NCBI GenBank assembly: GCA_033002965.1 | Contig: JAURVB010010996.1 | Location: 1 to 64,000 of the forward strand | Direction: 5' to 3' | DNA length: 64,000 bases | Origin: Piper betle | Taxonomy: Eukaryota > Streptophyta > Magnoliopsida > Piperales > Piperaceae | Shown: positions 11,854-25,104 of the stretch, one piece after another | Numbering within the stretch: position 1 is the stretch's first letter | How the letters are laid out: every line of letters starts with the position of its first letter | Translations under genes and position numbers: made by a program | Notes under the pieces: generated by a model | Database searches by the model: none | What the model was told of the DNA's origin: nothing | The model's input: only the letters and a program-made list of their open reading frames with translations

Positions 11854-14800
11854 TCAAATTCCAAGAATTGTTCTTATCTGGCTTGGAGGATGTCGGGCCA
11901 TGGATTTAGGATCTGGATACTGATTTTTTGGATCAGTGACTGCATTGTATACAAGTTCGTAAGCATCTGCAAGTGCCTTAGCAACCCCAACACAAGTTTC
12001 AGTACGGAGGTGTGGTATTTGCATTTGCTCAAACTCTGGTAAGGATCCAAACTCATTTCCTGAAACAGTCTCAAAAAATTTTCTCAAGCATTCCAAAAGC
12101 AATTGTGGGGCCATCGCCTCCACTTCAACTAGAGGCTTCTCCCACACTGCATCCTTTTGAACATATGACATCTTGCTCAGCAGACCACATCTGCTTAAAA
12201 TGAAGTTGACTTCCTTTTCAACTAGAATACCAACGTTCTTTTCAATCATCATCCCCAGATTCTTCACATACCCAGCTGCAATATCATGATTCAGCAATGG
12301 CTGCCGAATAGCTGACAGACAATTCACAAGGAAAACTATCGAGGCCGCTTCTGCATTATTACTCTGCATCAAAAACAAGATTAAAATTAATAGAAAAAAA
12401 TAATAAAAACTTCAATTAAAAAATCTACATCCTTTTACAGAATCTTCGTATCTGAAAGAATTTATTAGATGTTTCAATTATAGCATAAAGAAAGATCATG
12501 AATTGCCATTTTGAAATTAAAAATTGTTGGTCAAATAAGCAAAACACTCTCAATCTTTAGCATTAGTTTTTATTTGTATTAATGATAAGAACATGAGAAC
12601 AAATGAGAAAAGTGTTGCTTGGAACTTTTAATTCTTTGTACTGCAAAAATATATCTATCAGACCCACAGAATTATATTAACATAGAAAATTCGACAGCTC
12701 ATAACATAAGAAAAAACAAGAAATCAACCATTAAGTCATGTTGTTTCCTTTCTTCTCTTCCTATCCAAAGACGTGCAAAAAGATTCAAATCTGTCATGAT
12801 GTCTCAATTATAACTTGTCCATTTCCTAAAAACAATCTTCCTATTCACACCCAACCAAACACACCCCAAGTTTTAAATCTACAAGTTGTGGCATGCACAC
12901 GTTTCTGCATATAGAACAAACTCTGTAACTTAACAAAATTATGACAGGAAAAAATATAATTGATAGAAAAAATGACAGTCAGGCTCTATTTTCTTTCATA
13001 ATTTAGTTCCTACCAAGATTTTGCTTATCCATCAATATAAATAAAATACAAATTCAAGACATGGTGCAGGGTGGGAATCAACAGTAAACAACAGTGCATG
13101 GTAAAGTAGTTTCACAAAAAGAATAAAAGCCAAGACAAAAGGAATATGGTCAATTTCTCTATATTAAAAAATTAGTCAGAAGCACTTACAAGAGAGGAGC
13201 TGGCACTGCTTCCCAAGAGAAGTGCATCAACCGATGAGGACTCTCTACTCAATACTGCAGAGTCAGAGCTCATTCTCCTTCTCCTTAAAGATTGGGCTGC
13301 TCCCTTAGACTTGTGTGCTTCTGCAGCTTGCTCGCACATCTGTTATATTGCAATGTCAACAACAGATAGAAGGTGAACATATGAACCTGAGTAGGATATA
13401 TATAATTTATGCGAGAAAAAATAAAAGTACTGTCATGCATTGACTAAACAGATTGGCCCATTCAAAACCCAATAAACAAACCTTAAAAAAAGCAAGATAA
13501 ATTAATTTAATAACTAAAATCTGAATGTTGCATAGATACCTGTTAGGTACTCAATAATTTCTTTCCAGATCAAAGATGACTGAATGTCAGTTTAAGATTG
13601 CAGACCTTTACCGTTCAAAAAAATTATTATTATTATGGTTGCAAATTTGAAATGCCTACTACAATTTGTTTCACTTCTCAGCAGTCATCAAATTTGATAA
13701 CAAGCATCCTCGGTGAAAATGTGGCATGCAAACAGCATAAAGCCTGAAACTCTCTCTACCAGACGTGGTGTGCTTAAAATCACAGCACAATCAAATTGTA
13801 ATAATGAACAACTCAATAAAAATAGATCACAACCGAGGCATATCTAACAATATTTACCAACATATTCTTCTATCTAAAAAAAATGGTATAGATACCTGTA
13901 CTATAGGATCTATAAGAGATGTGATTACAGGACCAAACTCTGGCTTTTTCCCTGAAGCAGGAACCATCATGCTATTATATGTATCAATTATCTCTAACAA
14001 CAACGAGACTCCCTCAATAACAGCTTGCGGTGGTGACAAATCAACTGAGACCAAGGGAGGATATCTTAATAGTTTGTCTCCGCGAGACTTCAAATTATCA
14101 AAGAATGTCTGCTGAGCAGCTTCCTTAAGCAGCCATAGTGTCCTGCACAGAGATGTTTCTCCACCCAACAGATCTGAAATCTGTAAGGCCCTAAATAAAT
14201 CCTTGGCGCACACTGAGTCATTCTATACATAAAACACATTAAGAAACAAAAACTAGAAACAAAATGTATCAAACTTACAGTGTAATAGTAAAACTCCAGA
14301 GTGTTGCTAAGTTTGTATGAAACAGTGAGGTTAGTTAATGACTGTAAAACTTGCTCCACTCTCACTTTGAATGGTCGGCAGACACCTTCAAATATTCTAT
14401 CAAGAACAAATGTCATGTCTGGCTCTACCTTTGTCGAATCACTTAATGTAGCAGTTAATCCTGTATCCGTTGGTGCATCTGGATCAAGAAGCAATGAAAC
14501 AAGTTCTCTTTCTGATGCCAAGGCCTAATAAACACCAATTACAAGGAAAATAAGACAACGCAGACATGCAAGAATATTGAACAACATACATGCCGCACAA
14601 ACAGAACAAACAGCTACTGTAAACATCCTTGCCTGATGCAACCATCCTAACATATCACCCACATAACGCAATGGATCATGTGCGTGAACTTCAATTGGTC
14701 GGGGCAGACCTCCAGGCCCTCCACGAGTGAGAGCAGTTAAAAACCTCCGAAACAATGCATTATGTCTCATATTGGCAACCTAATAAATAATTCCTCACCT

Positions 14801-17800
14801 CAGTGATAGTAAATCAGATCAAATTTGCAGAAGCAAATGATGGCATTCAGTAGTATTGCACATTCATGGTTTCCTATTAATACCTCTTCAGCACAATACT
14901 TGAAAAGAACAGGCCTCTCTTTCAGGCAACGTACGGCAATCTTTAAAAGGTCATTAATGTCAGGATTATCACCATCACCCAACCTCTTACATTCTGCTTG
15001 AACCCATCTGCAAAATCTCAATGTGGCATGTAATGAATATCTGAAAGCGGGATTGACACAAAGAAACCAGCATCCATAACTGACCAAAAAACATGTAAAA
15101 AAAAGTACCTAAATTCCTACGATTGAAGCAAAGTTAATCAATTATTGCCACTAACAAAATAAGGAAGTACAATGAAGCAGCCATTTATAAAAAACAATAT
15201 TTGAGAAAGTAGTTTCCAGCACATGAATTTTTTAAAAAAAATAAAGATAAGCAAACTATTAAATTGCTAAAACTTTGTTCACGTCAAACAAAAATACCAT
15301 TATAAAAATCAGATTTGTGGTAATTGCAATTGAAAGGGAAAAATCTAAACCAACTAGGTAAGCAAACAATATTTCATATATAATGTGTGTTGTAGTAAAT
15401 ATTTAGTGGTTCTCTTTCCTAAAAGCTCGAGCTTTTGGGACAATTGGTTAGACTACTTAATATTTACATGGTATCAGAGCCAAAGGTTTGAGATTCGAAT
15501 CTGGTTGGCAATATATGCTTGAAGAAATATTAATTTATCCTGTTGTGACTTATAGACTATTTGTTTCGTGTTTGTGTTTATCCATGTGCTCAGCCTTAAA
15601 AAATTTGTTTGCACGTAAAGGGTAGTGTTGAATTAAAAAAATTTGTTTGCACGTAAAGGGGAGTGTTGAAGTAGTTAGACTATCTAAAATTTACAACGAG
15701 CTTTTTACTAACATAGACCACCTAAGATATACCACCTGCACAAGCGCTCATATGCTCCTTCCTGGTACACAGCCATCATGTCCATTAGCTCCAAGCCTGC
15801 GCGCTATAGAAAAAAAATATTTTAAATAAATCTTAATTAACAAATCAAGGTTTCCCAAATCGAAGTAAACATTAGAAGTCAGCTGATATCTGGACACAGA
15901 AAATCCAACAATTTTGAAATACACTGAGTATGTCTAGAAATAAGAATAAAAAAGGTTCAAAACAAAAACAGATCACATGAATAGAACATTCGATTTGACC
16001 CCATATTAATGATGGGAATCATTTTAGTGTCACAGGCCTTAAAGTTTTATTTGATTATATTAGAAGTAAATTTTCAGATTGTCTTGTGTTTCAATCATTT
16101 AATTGTTAATTAAAAGAACTTCCACCTGAGGGAAGGTCTATGAACTTTATACGTAGTGGCTTAATCACACACAAGTTCACGTATGTCATGGACACTTATC
16201 ATTTGATTTCTAAGATAATTGTGAAAAAAAGAAATCTTCAATAAACATATTTTTTTCCCACAATTCCAAAATAAGATCAGGGATACTGATCCTATTATGG
16301 ACTATACCAACGACCAATGCAAGAAGAACTGACACAATAACTTGCTTGTCTCACCGATTAATTTAGACAATAAATTCTGAGTTCCTAAGTTTAACCAATA
16401 CAATATATACGCTGGTATCATGCACAATGCTCCACACAATGAACATTTTCATCATCCCATTTACAACACAACACTCAAAATGATAATTGTTTGTTTTTCT
16501 ATTTAACAGATGGAATTATGTGGGCCTCCAAAGATTAAAGAATATATGTGTGCTCAATAAAGGTACGCATGATATCACCTGGTGGTGTGTCCGAAGCAGC
16601 ACTTTGCAGTTAGTGTGAATTTGTTGAACATGAGAAAGTGCCTTGAAAAAATTATCGTTCATTTCCTCTCCTTTCAAAGCATTTATCTAAAAGAAGAAAA
16701 TGCACAACTTATAACCAAGCTAAGCACAGAAAAATTACAAAAATATTGGAAGAGCTTCGGTCGTCAATGCTTCCACATGAAGGCATGAGATATTCAAGAT
16801 CAAAGGGATAATTGAGCCATAGGTGCAACTGCAGAGAAAACGTACTTCATCAATTGAAAGTTGATAGTCACGAAGAAAGCAAGAAACAATCTCTTGTCGC
16901 TGAGTTATAATCTCAAGTTCCTGTTTTAGCCTCTCTGTTGTACTGATGATATCTCCAGTAGTCGTGCTGCAGCTGCTGAGTGCCTTGTCAATGCTACAAA
17001 CCAGGCCAATGGATAATTAATAAGTAATCCAGCGATCGAATAAAGCCACATGAAACAAGAACTTCCACCACAGACATAGCGAATTTATGTCTAAAAATAA
17101 GGCAGCATATATTGAATTAGCCCTCTAATACACCAAATTCCCTCGTTAATGGTCTTTGTTTCCAATAGGGTGTTTGGTAGCGACGTTTTAATTCTCTCTA
17201 TCGGAAAAATATAAAACTATTTAAGCCTCTTAACTAGAAAAATATGAAATTATAATGAAGACAAATAAAAACGTGTGTTAGCAGAACATTGGCAAGCGCT
17301 TGAACAAAACTACCCCATAATTGTAAACTCCAAATGTTATTTTGCGAGCTCTGCCACTTTTCATAATTGTAACAAAAAAACTTTGTGATAAAGTTTTTTT
17401 GAGGTTTCACGGAAAATGATCTATCACAACCAAGTGCCCTCTAATAAAAATCTCTCAAACCAGCATAATTAAGGTAAATCTACATTATTTTATTTTTATT
17501 TTTGCAATAAATTCAAAAAAAATAAAAATATCACTCACTTGTCGCAGCATTCAACCAGCGCATTCACCTCCTCCTCAACCCGATCCAGCGCCTGCAAATC
17601 AGATCGAAAAGAAAAATGGGGACCCAAATTACTACCACCAAAAAAATCGTTTGGGAGAAGTGTGATCGACAGATAGATTGACGGGGGGAGGGGCTTCGGA
17701 ACCTGGAGGGCGGGCTGGGAGGCGAGGAGGAAGTCGTGGTTGATGGCGAGGGATCGGTGCTCGATGGATGAGCGGAGGGAGCGGCGGGCGTGGGGGTTGT

Positions 17801-17918
17801 TGTCCGGGTACAAGTCGGAGAGGGCGGCGAGGGAGGCGACAACGTCCGGCGAGTCGGTGCGCGTCTCCAACACCTTCTTTAGCTTCCTGCTCAAGCCAGG
17901 GGCCAGCGCCACCGCCAT
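11854..17918 (-). CDS. COG6: conserved oligomeric Golgi complex subunit 6
   Basis: Subunit of the COG tether that captures retrograde vesicles at the Golgi. Eleven exons join in frame: 17918-17703, 17591-17539, 16993-16846, 16686-16579, 15803-15736, 15007-14884, 14779-14633, 14524-14279, 14180-13896, 13339-13190 and 12363-11854. The product is 684 residues, the normal length for plant COG6. Family landmarks appear in order: [20 protein letters not shown] at the start, [93 protein letters not shown] and a C-terminus ending RTILGI. Intron 7 (14632-14525) has a GC donor (CAG/GCAAGG); family sequence [14 protein letters not shown] across the join supports it. A retroelement relic lies in intron 5. 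No disablement; likely functional and broadly expressed. Confidence 0.95.
15432..15700 (+). mobile_element. LTR-retroelement relic in COG6 intron 5
   Basis: TGGTATCAGAGC at 15469-15480 is the primer-binding site complementary to initiator methionine tRNA, the usual copia-type PBS. A purine-rich tract followed by GAGTGTTGAAGTAGTTAGAC at 15657-15680 looks like the polypurine tract and 3' LTR start. GTTAGACTACTTAATATTTACA before the PBS resembles GTTAGACTATCTAAAATTTACA after it, as LTR ends should. Only about 120 nt lie between, so it is a deleted or non-autonomous copy. An approximately 35-bp unit ending AGTGTTGAA is duplicated (15598-15632 and 15636-15670). Its right edge is about 40 nt from the exon 5 donor. 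Confidence 0.6.
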
Positions 17919-19578
17919 TGCTGGACCTCAGATCCCCACTCCTCGTCGGGATCTGTGATCACTCGTCCCCTTCGGCCCCAAATTTGGTCTAGATCGTGAA
18001 CGGCGAGTTGGCTGGCCGAGCCGAGCTCCGGTCTTTTCTTCTAAAAAAATATGGGTTGGGTTGGTTTAATTAAAATGGTCGTCTTATTAATTTGTTTATT
18101 ATAAATATCTTTTCTAAGTAATAAGCATATAATAACTCAAGTAATCTTGAGGGCAATTTGGTCATTGTGGAAAACCTATCCAGGTAATCAAAACTTTTCA
18201 CCAGTGTGCAATTTTAAAAATTAAAATCTCTTTTTAAAAATTTATTACATTAAATAAAAGTATTTTCAAAATTTAATAATACACTAATTTTGAGATTGTT
18301 TGAACTCTCTGAAAAAAAGGCCGACTTGAACAAAGAAAACTTGTCTTGTTTAATTTAACAATTAAAATCACTAATTAAGATCAATAAGGATAGACGTTTG
18401 GCTCAAAACCTTCCTCAAAATTGAACACAAACCAAAGGAACTATGTTTAGAATTGTGTCGTTTTGCTCAAGTTTTCTAACACTAAAAGCTAACCAATTTA
18501 CTTGTCATCAATATGAGTCTGCTTACATTTATACTTATATTAAGACACAGAAATTAAAGGCTCACCGTAAGAAAATTTGAGCCTTATCCATAATAATTAA
18601 CTAACCACTTAGGTAATTTTAATTCTTAGTATTTATTAAGGTCTTAAGTCATTTATTTTCGATTGACTCTTAGGGACCAAAATTTAAATCTGTACATATA
18701 ATAAATACTCTTAACAAGTTACGATGTCCACAATAGTTTGTAACTGGTTTCACAAAACCAGTGTAGAAGTTGTTCTTGTTCAAACAGCAATATGGAAAGT
18801 TTTATCTGTGTCCCTCATTCTGCACCTACAGACGTTTGGATTGTTTTAGATTTACATGGAAAAGAAAGAAAAAACCAATGTTATCCTAATGCGTAAGTCA
18901 AACAGTGGAGAAATCCAAAAATACCAGGTGTTCGCTACAGGTACGATGTGTTGGATTATTTGTCAAGTGGTGTCGTATGTCTTGTCCTATGCGTCAAATA
19001 TCGTATTCCCTATTGAGGGATGTTTTAGAACCGTCGGAGCTCACTGAATGCAGGCTTTGAAGCACCAAACTCACCGCTAAAACGTAACTATGAGAAAAGG
19101 ATGAGTGTTAAGTTTTCATATTAGATAAAATTCCAATAACTATTAAAGGCGAAGGATTGCAACTGCCAGACGACTCACAAAACTTAAGTCTTTAATGTTG
19201 TTTTTCCTTGAACTTTGGTTTAATGGTGGCAGCTTCAACCTGGGCACACTTGATTTTTGGTTGGGCTTTTCGTTTTCTAGCCATCCTGGTTGCTTCTTAG
19301 TGCAGACTTAGTGTTGGCTCAGCAGAAGATGAAGGCTCCGAGTGCTTGGTTCACACAACAGATTTTTTGTTGAACGCAAGTTTTAGTTAGCGGTGATAGT
19401 TTATACAGTTTCATTGTCGGAGTTGATTCCAGAGTCTTCACAATATTGATGCTTCTCTTTTGGGAGCGTTGATATGGAAACATTTTCCCTAAATATGTCA
19501 TTAATACGTAAAAACAGTCTATGTTTGGTTTCTTTGGAGTCTAGGAAATATAATGCATTCGCAAATATATTAGTCAAC
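17919..19578. other. COG6 promoter and intergenic DNA
   Basis: The COG6 leader and promoter lie just right of 17918 and are GC-richer up to about 18030. Beyond that the DNA is AT-rich with no recognised gene. The left edge of the LINE copy may extend into 19200-19578, but I see no clear motif there. Confidence 0.5.
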
Positions 19579-21000
19579 TTAATAATGGCAAGTAGATTGC
19601 GAATGCCTACTGGGTATTACTCTTATACTTTGTAAATTGCAGATGTTTATACCAGGTGGTTTTCTTCGATTTAAAACTGACAATTTTCCAAGAATTGATC
19701 CTTTTGTTTGTCTTTCAACCAATGATTGAAACCAATCAATCCTGTTTTGCCCCTTAAATAATGTCATTTCTAAGTAATTAAAACCTTCCCACATCAGTTA
19801 AATGTTCATAATTGAACGAAATACTTGAAGTTGACCTTGAGATTTTTTCCTGGAAGAAGGATAGAGGATTTGTCATAGTTTACTAAGTGTCCTAACATAA
19901 GTTATACTTTTCGAGAATTTTATCCGGCTCTTTGAGTTCATTTAGATCAGCCTTGCAAAAAATTAGGGTGTCATCAGGAAAAACATCAAGTGTGAAATAG
20001 ATGGGGTGTTTTTAGTGATTTAATTCATGATATTCTTCCCTCAGATTCAGCATGTCTTAACATTTTGGATAACCCTTCAGCATCAAGAATTAAGAGATAA
20101 GGAGAAATAGGATTACCTTGTCTCAGCCCCCTCGATAACTTAAAAGAACCTTGTAATGGCAAATTACATTACGAGTGCTTACAAGATGCCTAATAGAACC
20201 ATTGAATCTCTTGAGGGTCTTCAATCATCCTTCTGGTGGGGAAAATGACCAATAAATTTTGTTGGCTTATTGCTTGGGATAAGATTTGTCAACCTAAACC
20301 ATTTGGAGGTTTAGGCATTAGAAATCCGAGCATCATGAATCAAGCCTTGCTCTCAAAAGTTGCAAGAAGAATAATGTCGAATCTCAATTCCCTACTTTCA
20401 CTAATTCTCAAAGCAAAATATGAAAAGAACAAGGGGTGGGAGCATGTTACTAACTCTAAAGCTTATCAATGGAGAAGCATTATGAAAGGTATAGAATATA
20501 AACGAAATGATGTCTGTCTTTAAGAGATGGTAATTCCATAAGAGTTGGAATTGACCCTTGGGTTCCCTCTGCTCCCATAAGGATTCCAAGAATAAAACTA
20601 AGATTTCATGCTAGAATTCACAGTCGGGTTTCAAAATTGGTTCTGCCCTATGGAAGATGGATCAAGATGCTTATAGCTAGCATGTTTATGCTCAGCACGC
20701 ATGTTTTGGTTGTCTTATTTCTTTCTGATTCTATGAACATGGTAAAATTCTGTGATGGCTTTGATAGTTGTGTATATTGGCAGAACTTATCTCTTGCAGA
20801 ACAATGCTGTAACCTTTTTGGTAAACTCCAGACTAGATTATGCTGGATTAGTCGAACTGTGATTCTCTTGCTACTCGTACTCGTTGTATTTTGCCTAATT
20901 TTAATGAATGAAGCATTTGGAGGTTTTTCTATAAAAAAACTGGCAATTGGGCTGATGTCTCGTATCCCTACTAGATCAGTATTACCATTGTATTACTGAT
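19579..21000. mobile_element. LINE (L1-type) copy with inverted 5' part
   Basis: Minus strand 20160 down to about 19680 encodes reverse-transcriptase pieces: FKLSRGLRQGNPISPYLLIL (the LRQGDPLSP block), then DTLIFCKADLNELKEPDKIL, then FNYLEMTLFKGQNRIDWFQS. Plus strand from about 20161 carries the next part of the same polyprotein: ITSAYKMPNRTIESLEGLQS, then FWWGKMTNKFCWLIAWDKIC, GGLGIRNPSIMNQALLSKVA, and a RDGNSIRVGIDPWVP block. The two parts abut head-to-head at about 20160. Stops and frameshifts show it is dead. The order (3' end of the 5' piece outermost, 5' ends meeting at the junction) is what twin priming makes. Confidence 0.75.
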
Positions 21001-21089
21001 TATTTTCAATTTGCATAAAATAATAGCTTTCAAAACATGGGACCCCTTCTTTCTAACTTCTTATAATTTCGCCTCCGTAATGTGTACAC

Positions 21090-22131
21090 CATAGTTATAA
21101 AAATCCGCCGATTTCACTCAGAAGATTTTACTCGGCTCGGTATAAAATTAAATCAAAATAACAAATCTTATTTGCCCTTGTTCTCCGTTCCTATGATGCC
21201 GATCTCACTGTATGCACAGCTCATAAGCTGGTCGAGTACTCTCCCATTTTAAATTCAGAAGCTGACGTTTATTTTTCCAACATTAGTTGGGTCTGTTCAA
21301 ACTCATTTGTACATGGTTAGGAATAATATGCAAATAATGAAAAAAATTCACTGGCAGAGAAATTGGCTGATTCCACTCAGAATTGGCCGATTTAAATCGG
21401 ATTAACAACGATCCAATTTGAAATTAGTGTTGAATCGGGTGAAAATCGGTTTTTGGGTGAATAACAAAAATACCCTTAGTATGATATTAAATAAATTATT
21501 TATATATATAAGCAAAATTAAAATTAAAATTTTAAAATAACCTTGCATTGCCCTCCCTTTGCCGTCATTGCCCCTTCCCTCTGGTCGTGTGCTGCCGCCC
21601 CTCCCTCCACCGTCGCCCCTTGCCTCTGCCCTCCTTCCGTTGGGTCTGCTGCTGCCCCTATGTGGGGGATAGTCGGGGCTGACGGGTGGTAGGGCGGGGC
21701 AAGAGGCGCAGGGGGGATGGGGTCGGGCCGAGAGGGGAGAGGCAGGGCGGGGTAGTGCTGGCAGGGGAGGCGGGATAGGGTGGCGGTAGCAGCGGTCGGG
21801 GTGATGGAGCGGGCTACGTCAGGGGTGGCATTCTCGTAATTTAAAGTTGACTCGGCTCCAAATCGAGTAAAAAATAATAACTAATTCTAAATAATTTTAA
21901 AAATTCCAAAAAATATGAAAATATTATAAAATATAATACACACAATAATATCAAAATTATATCAATACCTAACTTTTATATATTTATATTATGAGTTATC
22001 AAATTATTATATATGACCGATTTAGACCAATTTAATTGAACCGATTAATGACTTATTTAGACCAATTCGATCCGATTCAGTGACTCCCTTAAAAACTAAT
22101 TCCGGTTCCACTTTTAATTTCTCCAACTATG
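21090..22131 (-). mobile_element. GGAATC-rich inverted-repeat element, copy B
   Basis: Inverted relative to copies A and C. The ends are inverted repeats: CATAGTTATAAAAATCCGCC at 21090 and a matching ...CCAACTATG at 22131. Read on the minus strand it has the family order: A/T-rich block, CpG-rich core (about 21540-21830, rich in GCCCCT/GGGGCA units), and the conserved TTACTAAAATACC-like tract. It lies within 100 bp of the 3' end of the LINE copy. No coding capacity. Confidence 0.65.
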
Positions 22132-25104
22132 AAAAAATTAGCATCTGAAAGCCCAAATGTTTTGACGAATTTTCTGATATGGCTTTCGTTTAACGATTTC
22201 GTCGGGAACCCATAGCAGAAAGAGGGGCCATGCTAATTTATTCCCATAGATAGAAGTCATGCAAAGGTCAACAGAAAACCTAAAATTCCAGACAGCTAGT
22301 TGTGTGAATATGTTGTAAAAGTTTACGAGTAATATGGGAGCAAGCGATAATATACGAGTACTTATTTATAATATCGAATATTTCTCAGTTGTTTTTTATG
22401 CAATGGATAACAATTATCATGGTTTGATATGATTGATTACTATTACAAATAATTAGTCTTACAAGCAAACTTTATAATTGTATGTATACCTCAAGAAAAA
22501 TAATCAGTAGGGAGATTAGCTGTAAGACCAAATAAACATTTATATGCATGCACGGTGATACAGTAATAGTAGCTCTTAATTATTGAGATTTTAAAGATAT
22601 AATAAATGGGTAGTGATTTGTTATTCATAAATTGGATTTAGTTGTGTTCTTAGTTGTTAGATTTTACAATAAATTAATATTCCTATTTTCTTACTAAAAA
22701 AATAAATCTCAAGCTGAAACCGGTAACAACTAACAAGAAAATTCAAGGTAAGAGAAGTTTATCTTAATAAAAAAAACAATCCAATGGCCTGACTAAGGGA
22801 GCATAAATGACTTGGATCAATTTTATTAAGTGGAATCCTGATAGTATATTAAAAACTTTATAAGAATAATCCAGTTATGCCAATATATGTATATGTATTA
22901 AATCCAAGATCCACCATTTTGTCCATTTGAGTCTAAGGATGCCTAAATTGGAACACGTCGACTTCCCCAAAGCAGGAAAGCAAGGCAAGGTATTATTGGA
23001 TGGAAGAGGCCCCGCAGCGCGTGGGCCCAACCGGAGCACGTGCACAGGTCAGATGCCTTTGCTCTTTGGGTTGGTGTTTCCCTAAAGTTGATGGATATTT
23101 GTAAAAAAAAATTGATCCATTTATAGATAAATTTTTTTCTTTCAACATTCCATTTATAGATAATTGCTAAAATATATACAAGTAAATTTCAAGCAACTGA
23201 TGAAATATTAATAGATAATTACATAGTAATAATCATTAATAAAATTTCTTGATATGATGCAATTTGTTTTTTTTAATATAAATTTGATTATGGTGTGGGT
23301 AGAGATATAATCATAATTTTAAATAACGTATCAAGTATTATACCTAATTTATAGCTAATACAACATATTTAGTATTTTGGTCAAAGGTCTTAAAATATAT
23401 TTGTCATTAATATTTTATCGAGTATAGGTTAAAATATCATAATCTTCAGCAAAAAATAAAAGATTTTATAAAAAATTTAGATTAAAAAATTAGGTATGAA
23501 TTAAAATGATACCCAAGTATGAATTTGTATATACGATGGTGGTGGGTGATATATTGGGTGTAATCAGATGATATGGTAGGTATTTTAAATTACAGGTATA
23601 ACAAAACTTTTGATCTGAGTTTAAACTTGCCAAGAAAAAACTATCAAAGCCAAAAAAAATGATATTTAAAAAAAAACTTTGATGCCCATTGAGTACGTGA
23701 AAATGCGTGCAGACTGAACAAAGTGACCCTAGGATTCAATATCACGAGACTACGTGACTTGCTCCTTTTACTTAATTTTTTAATGTAATTATATAATTAA
23801 AAATTAATTCGATTATAATTTAAATAAATAATAATAATTAATTTTAAATAATTTAAAATATATATAAAATATTATAAAATATAATATATATTATAATATT
23901 AAAATAATATATTTTATAATTAATAACTTATTAATTTTGATTGATTTAAATAAATTAATTTTAATTCAAATAAATCAATCCGATTCAATCTATTATTTTT
24001 GTAATTAGAACACGAAAAAATAATAAAAAATCAAATAAAATGATCCTATAATTCAATATCACGAGATTCCAAGACTTACTTTATTTTATTAATTTGTTCA
24101 CGTAATTATGTAAAAAGCAGCTAGGAGGGTGGGAAGTAGGGGGCGGACTAGGATGCTGTTGTGGGGGAGTGGATAGACTGTACGCAGATCTTAGTATGTG
24201 ATTGTGACGGACAGCTCACGACCGCATCCACCAACCTAGGTTTTGCTCCGCTCCCGAGTCCAACGGCTACACCACAGCTCCCTTGTCCCCACCCCTTCTT
24301 TTCAACTCTTTTTATATTCTACCCCTAATTTTTCTCTATTTCAACGACCAAGCCCCTATTGAACGGTCATCTATTTCAACGACCAAGCCCCTATTGAACG
24401 GTCAACTTGGGAAGATATTGTAAAAGTTATCCACGCCGACTTTTACCTCCCATATATATATGTAAAAGACCAAATCACCCTCCCAACACGCAAAAAAGCA
24501 TTAAGGTTTCGTTTAGTTAGTATTAAAAAAATAAAAACGTTAATGAAATTTACATATGGTAATTTAATTAAAATAAATGATTTCTTAGTAAAAAGTTATT
24601 TATTTTAAAAATATTTTACAGTAAGATATAAATGAATTTTACAGTAAGTAGTCCCGTTAGAAATTTTATCTTTATTATTATTTTATTAAGAATACAAATA
24701 AAAGTGCATCGTATGTTTATAACTTAATTATTTATTTATATATTATAACTAAATTTTTTGATACATTTAACGTTTTTTTATACCAACTAAATGGGCGTCT
24801 AAAAGTTAATAAGCCGGCAACTTTTATTAAAAAAGGAGGAAGTTCCAAATTTTAAATAATGAGTGATTGTTCTTCATGCATTCTCAGGTGCAACTTAGAA
24901 AACAATTAATGAGCTGCAGCAGCTCTGGTAAGAAGAGTAAGGAGTAAGGAGGTATTTCGAACAAAAAGGACCATCACAGCCAAATAACAAAACTCTCCTT
25001 CTTCCTCTTCTTCTTGTTGGTTAATGCAAACCAGTTTCCTACTCCGGAGAAATCCGACCGGAATCTGTTCATCTCTTTGCTCATTTGAGCTGCTGCAGCT
25101 GGCA
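22132..25104. other. intergenic DNA and SKS promoter region
   Basis: Very AT-rich from 23100 to 24100 with no gene. The 24120-25104 part, nearer the SKS start, is GC-richer and holds the tandem duplication at 24336-24404 and a TATA-like CATATATATATG at 24451. A CACGTG core occurs at about 23038. All regulatory readings are tentative. Confidence 0.45.
24336..24404. repeat. 35-bp tandem duplication upstream of SKS gene
   Basis: Two adjacent, essentially identical copies of a 35-nt unit (CTATTTCAACGACC...AACGGTCAT), at 24336-24370 and 24371-24404. Each copy contains CAACG and AACGGTC, which are MYB-site-like cores. It is about 0.7 kb before the SKS start codon. Confidence 0.85.
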
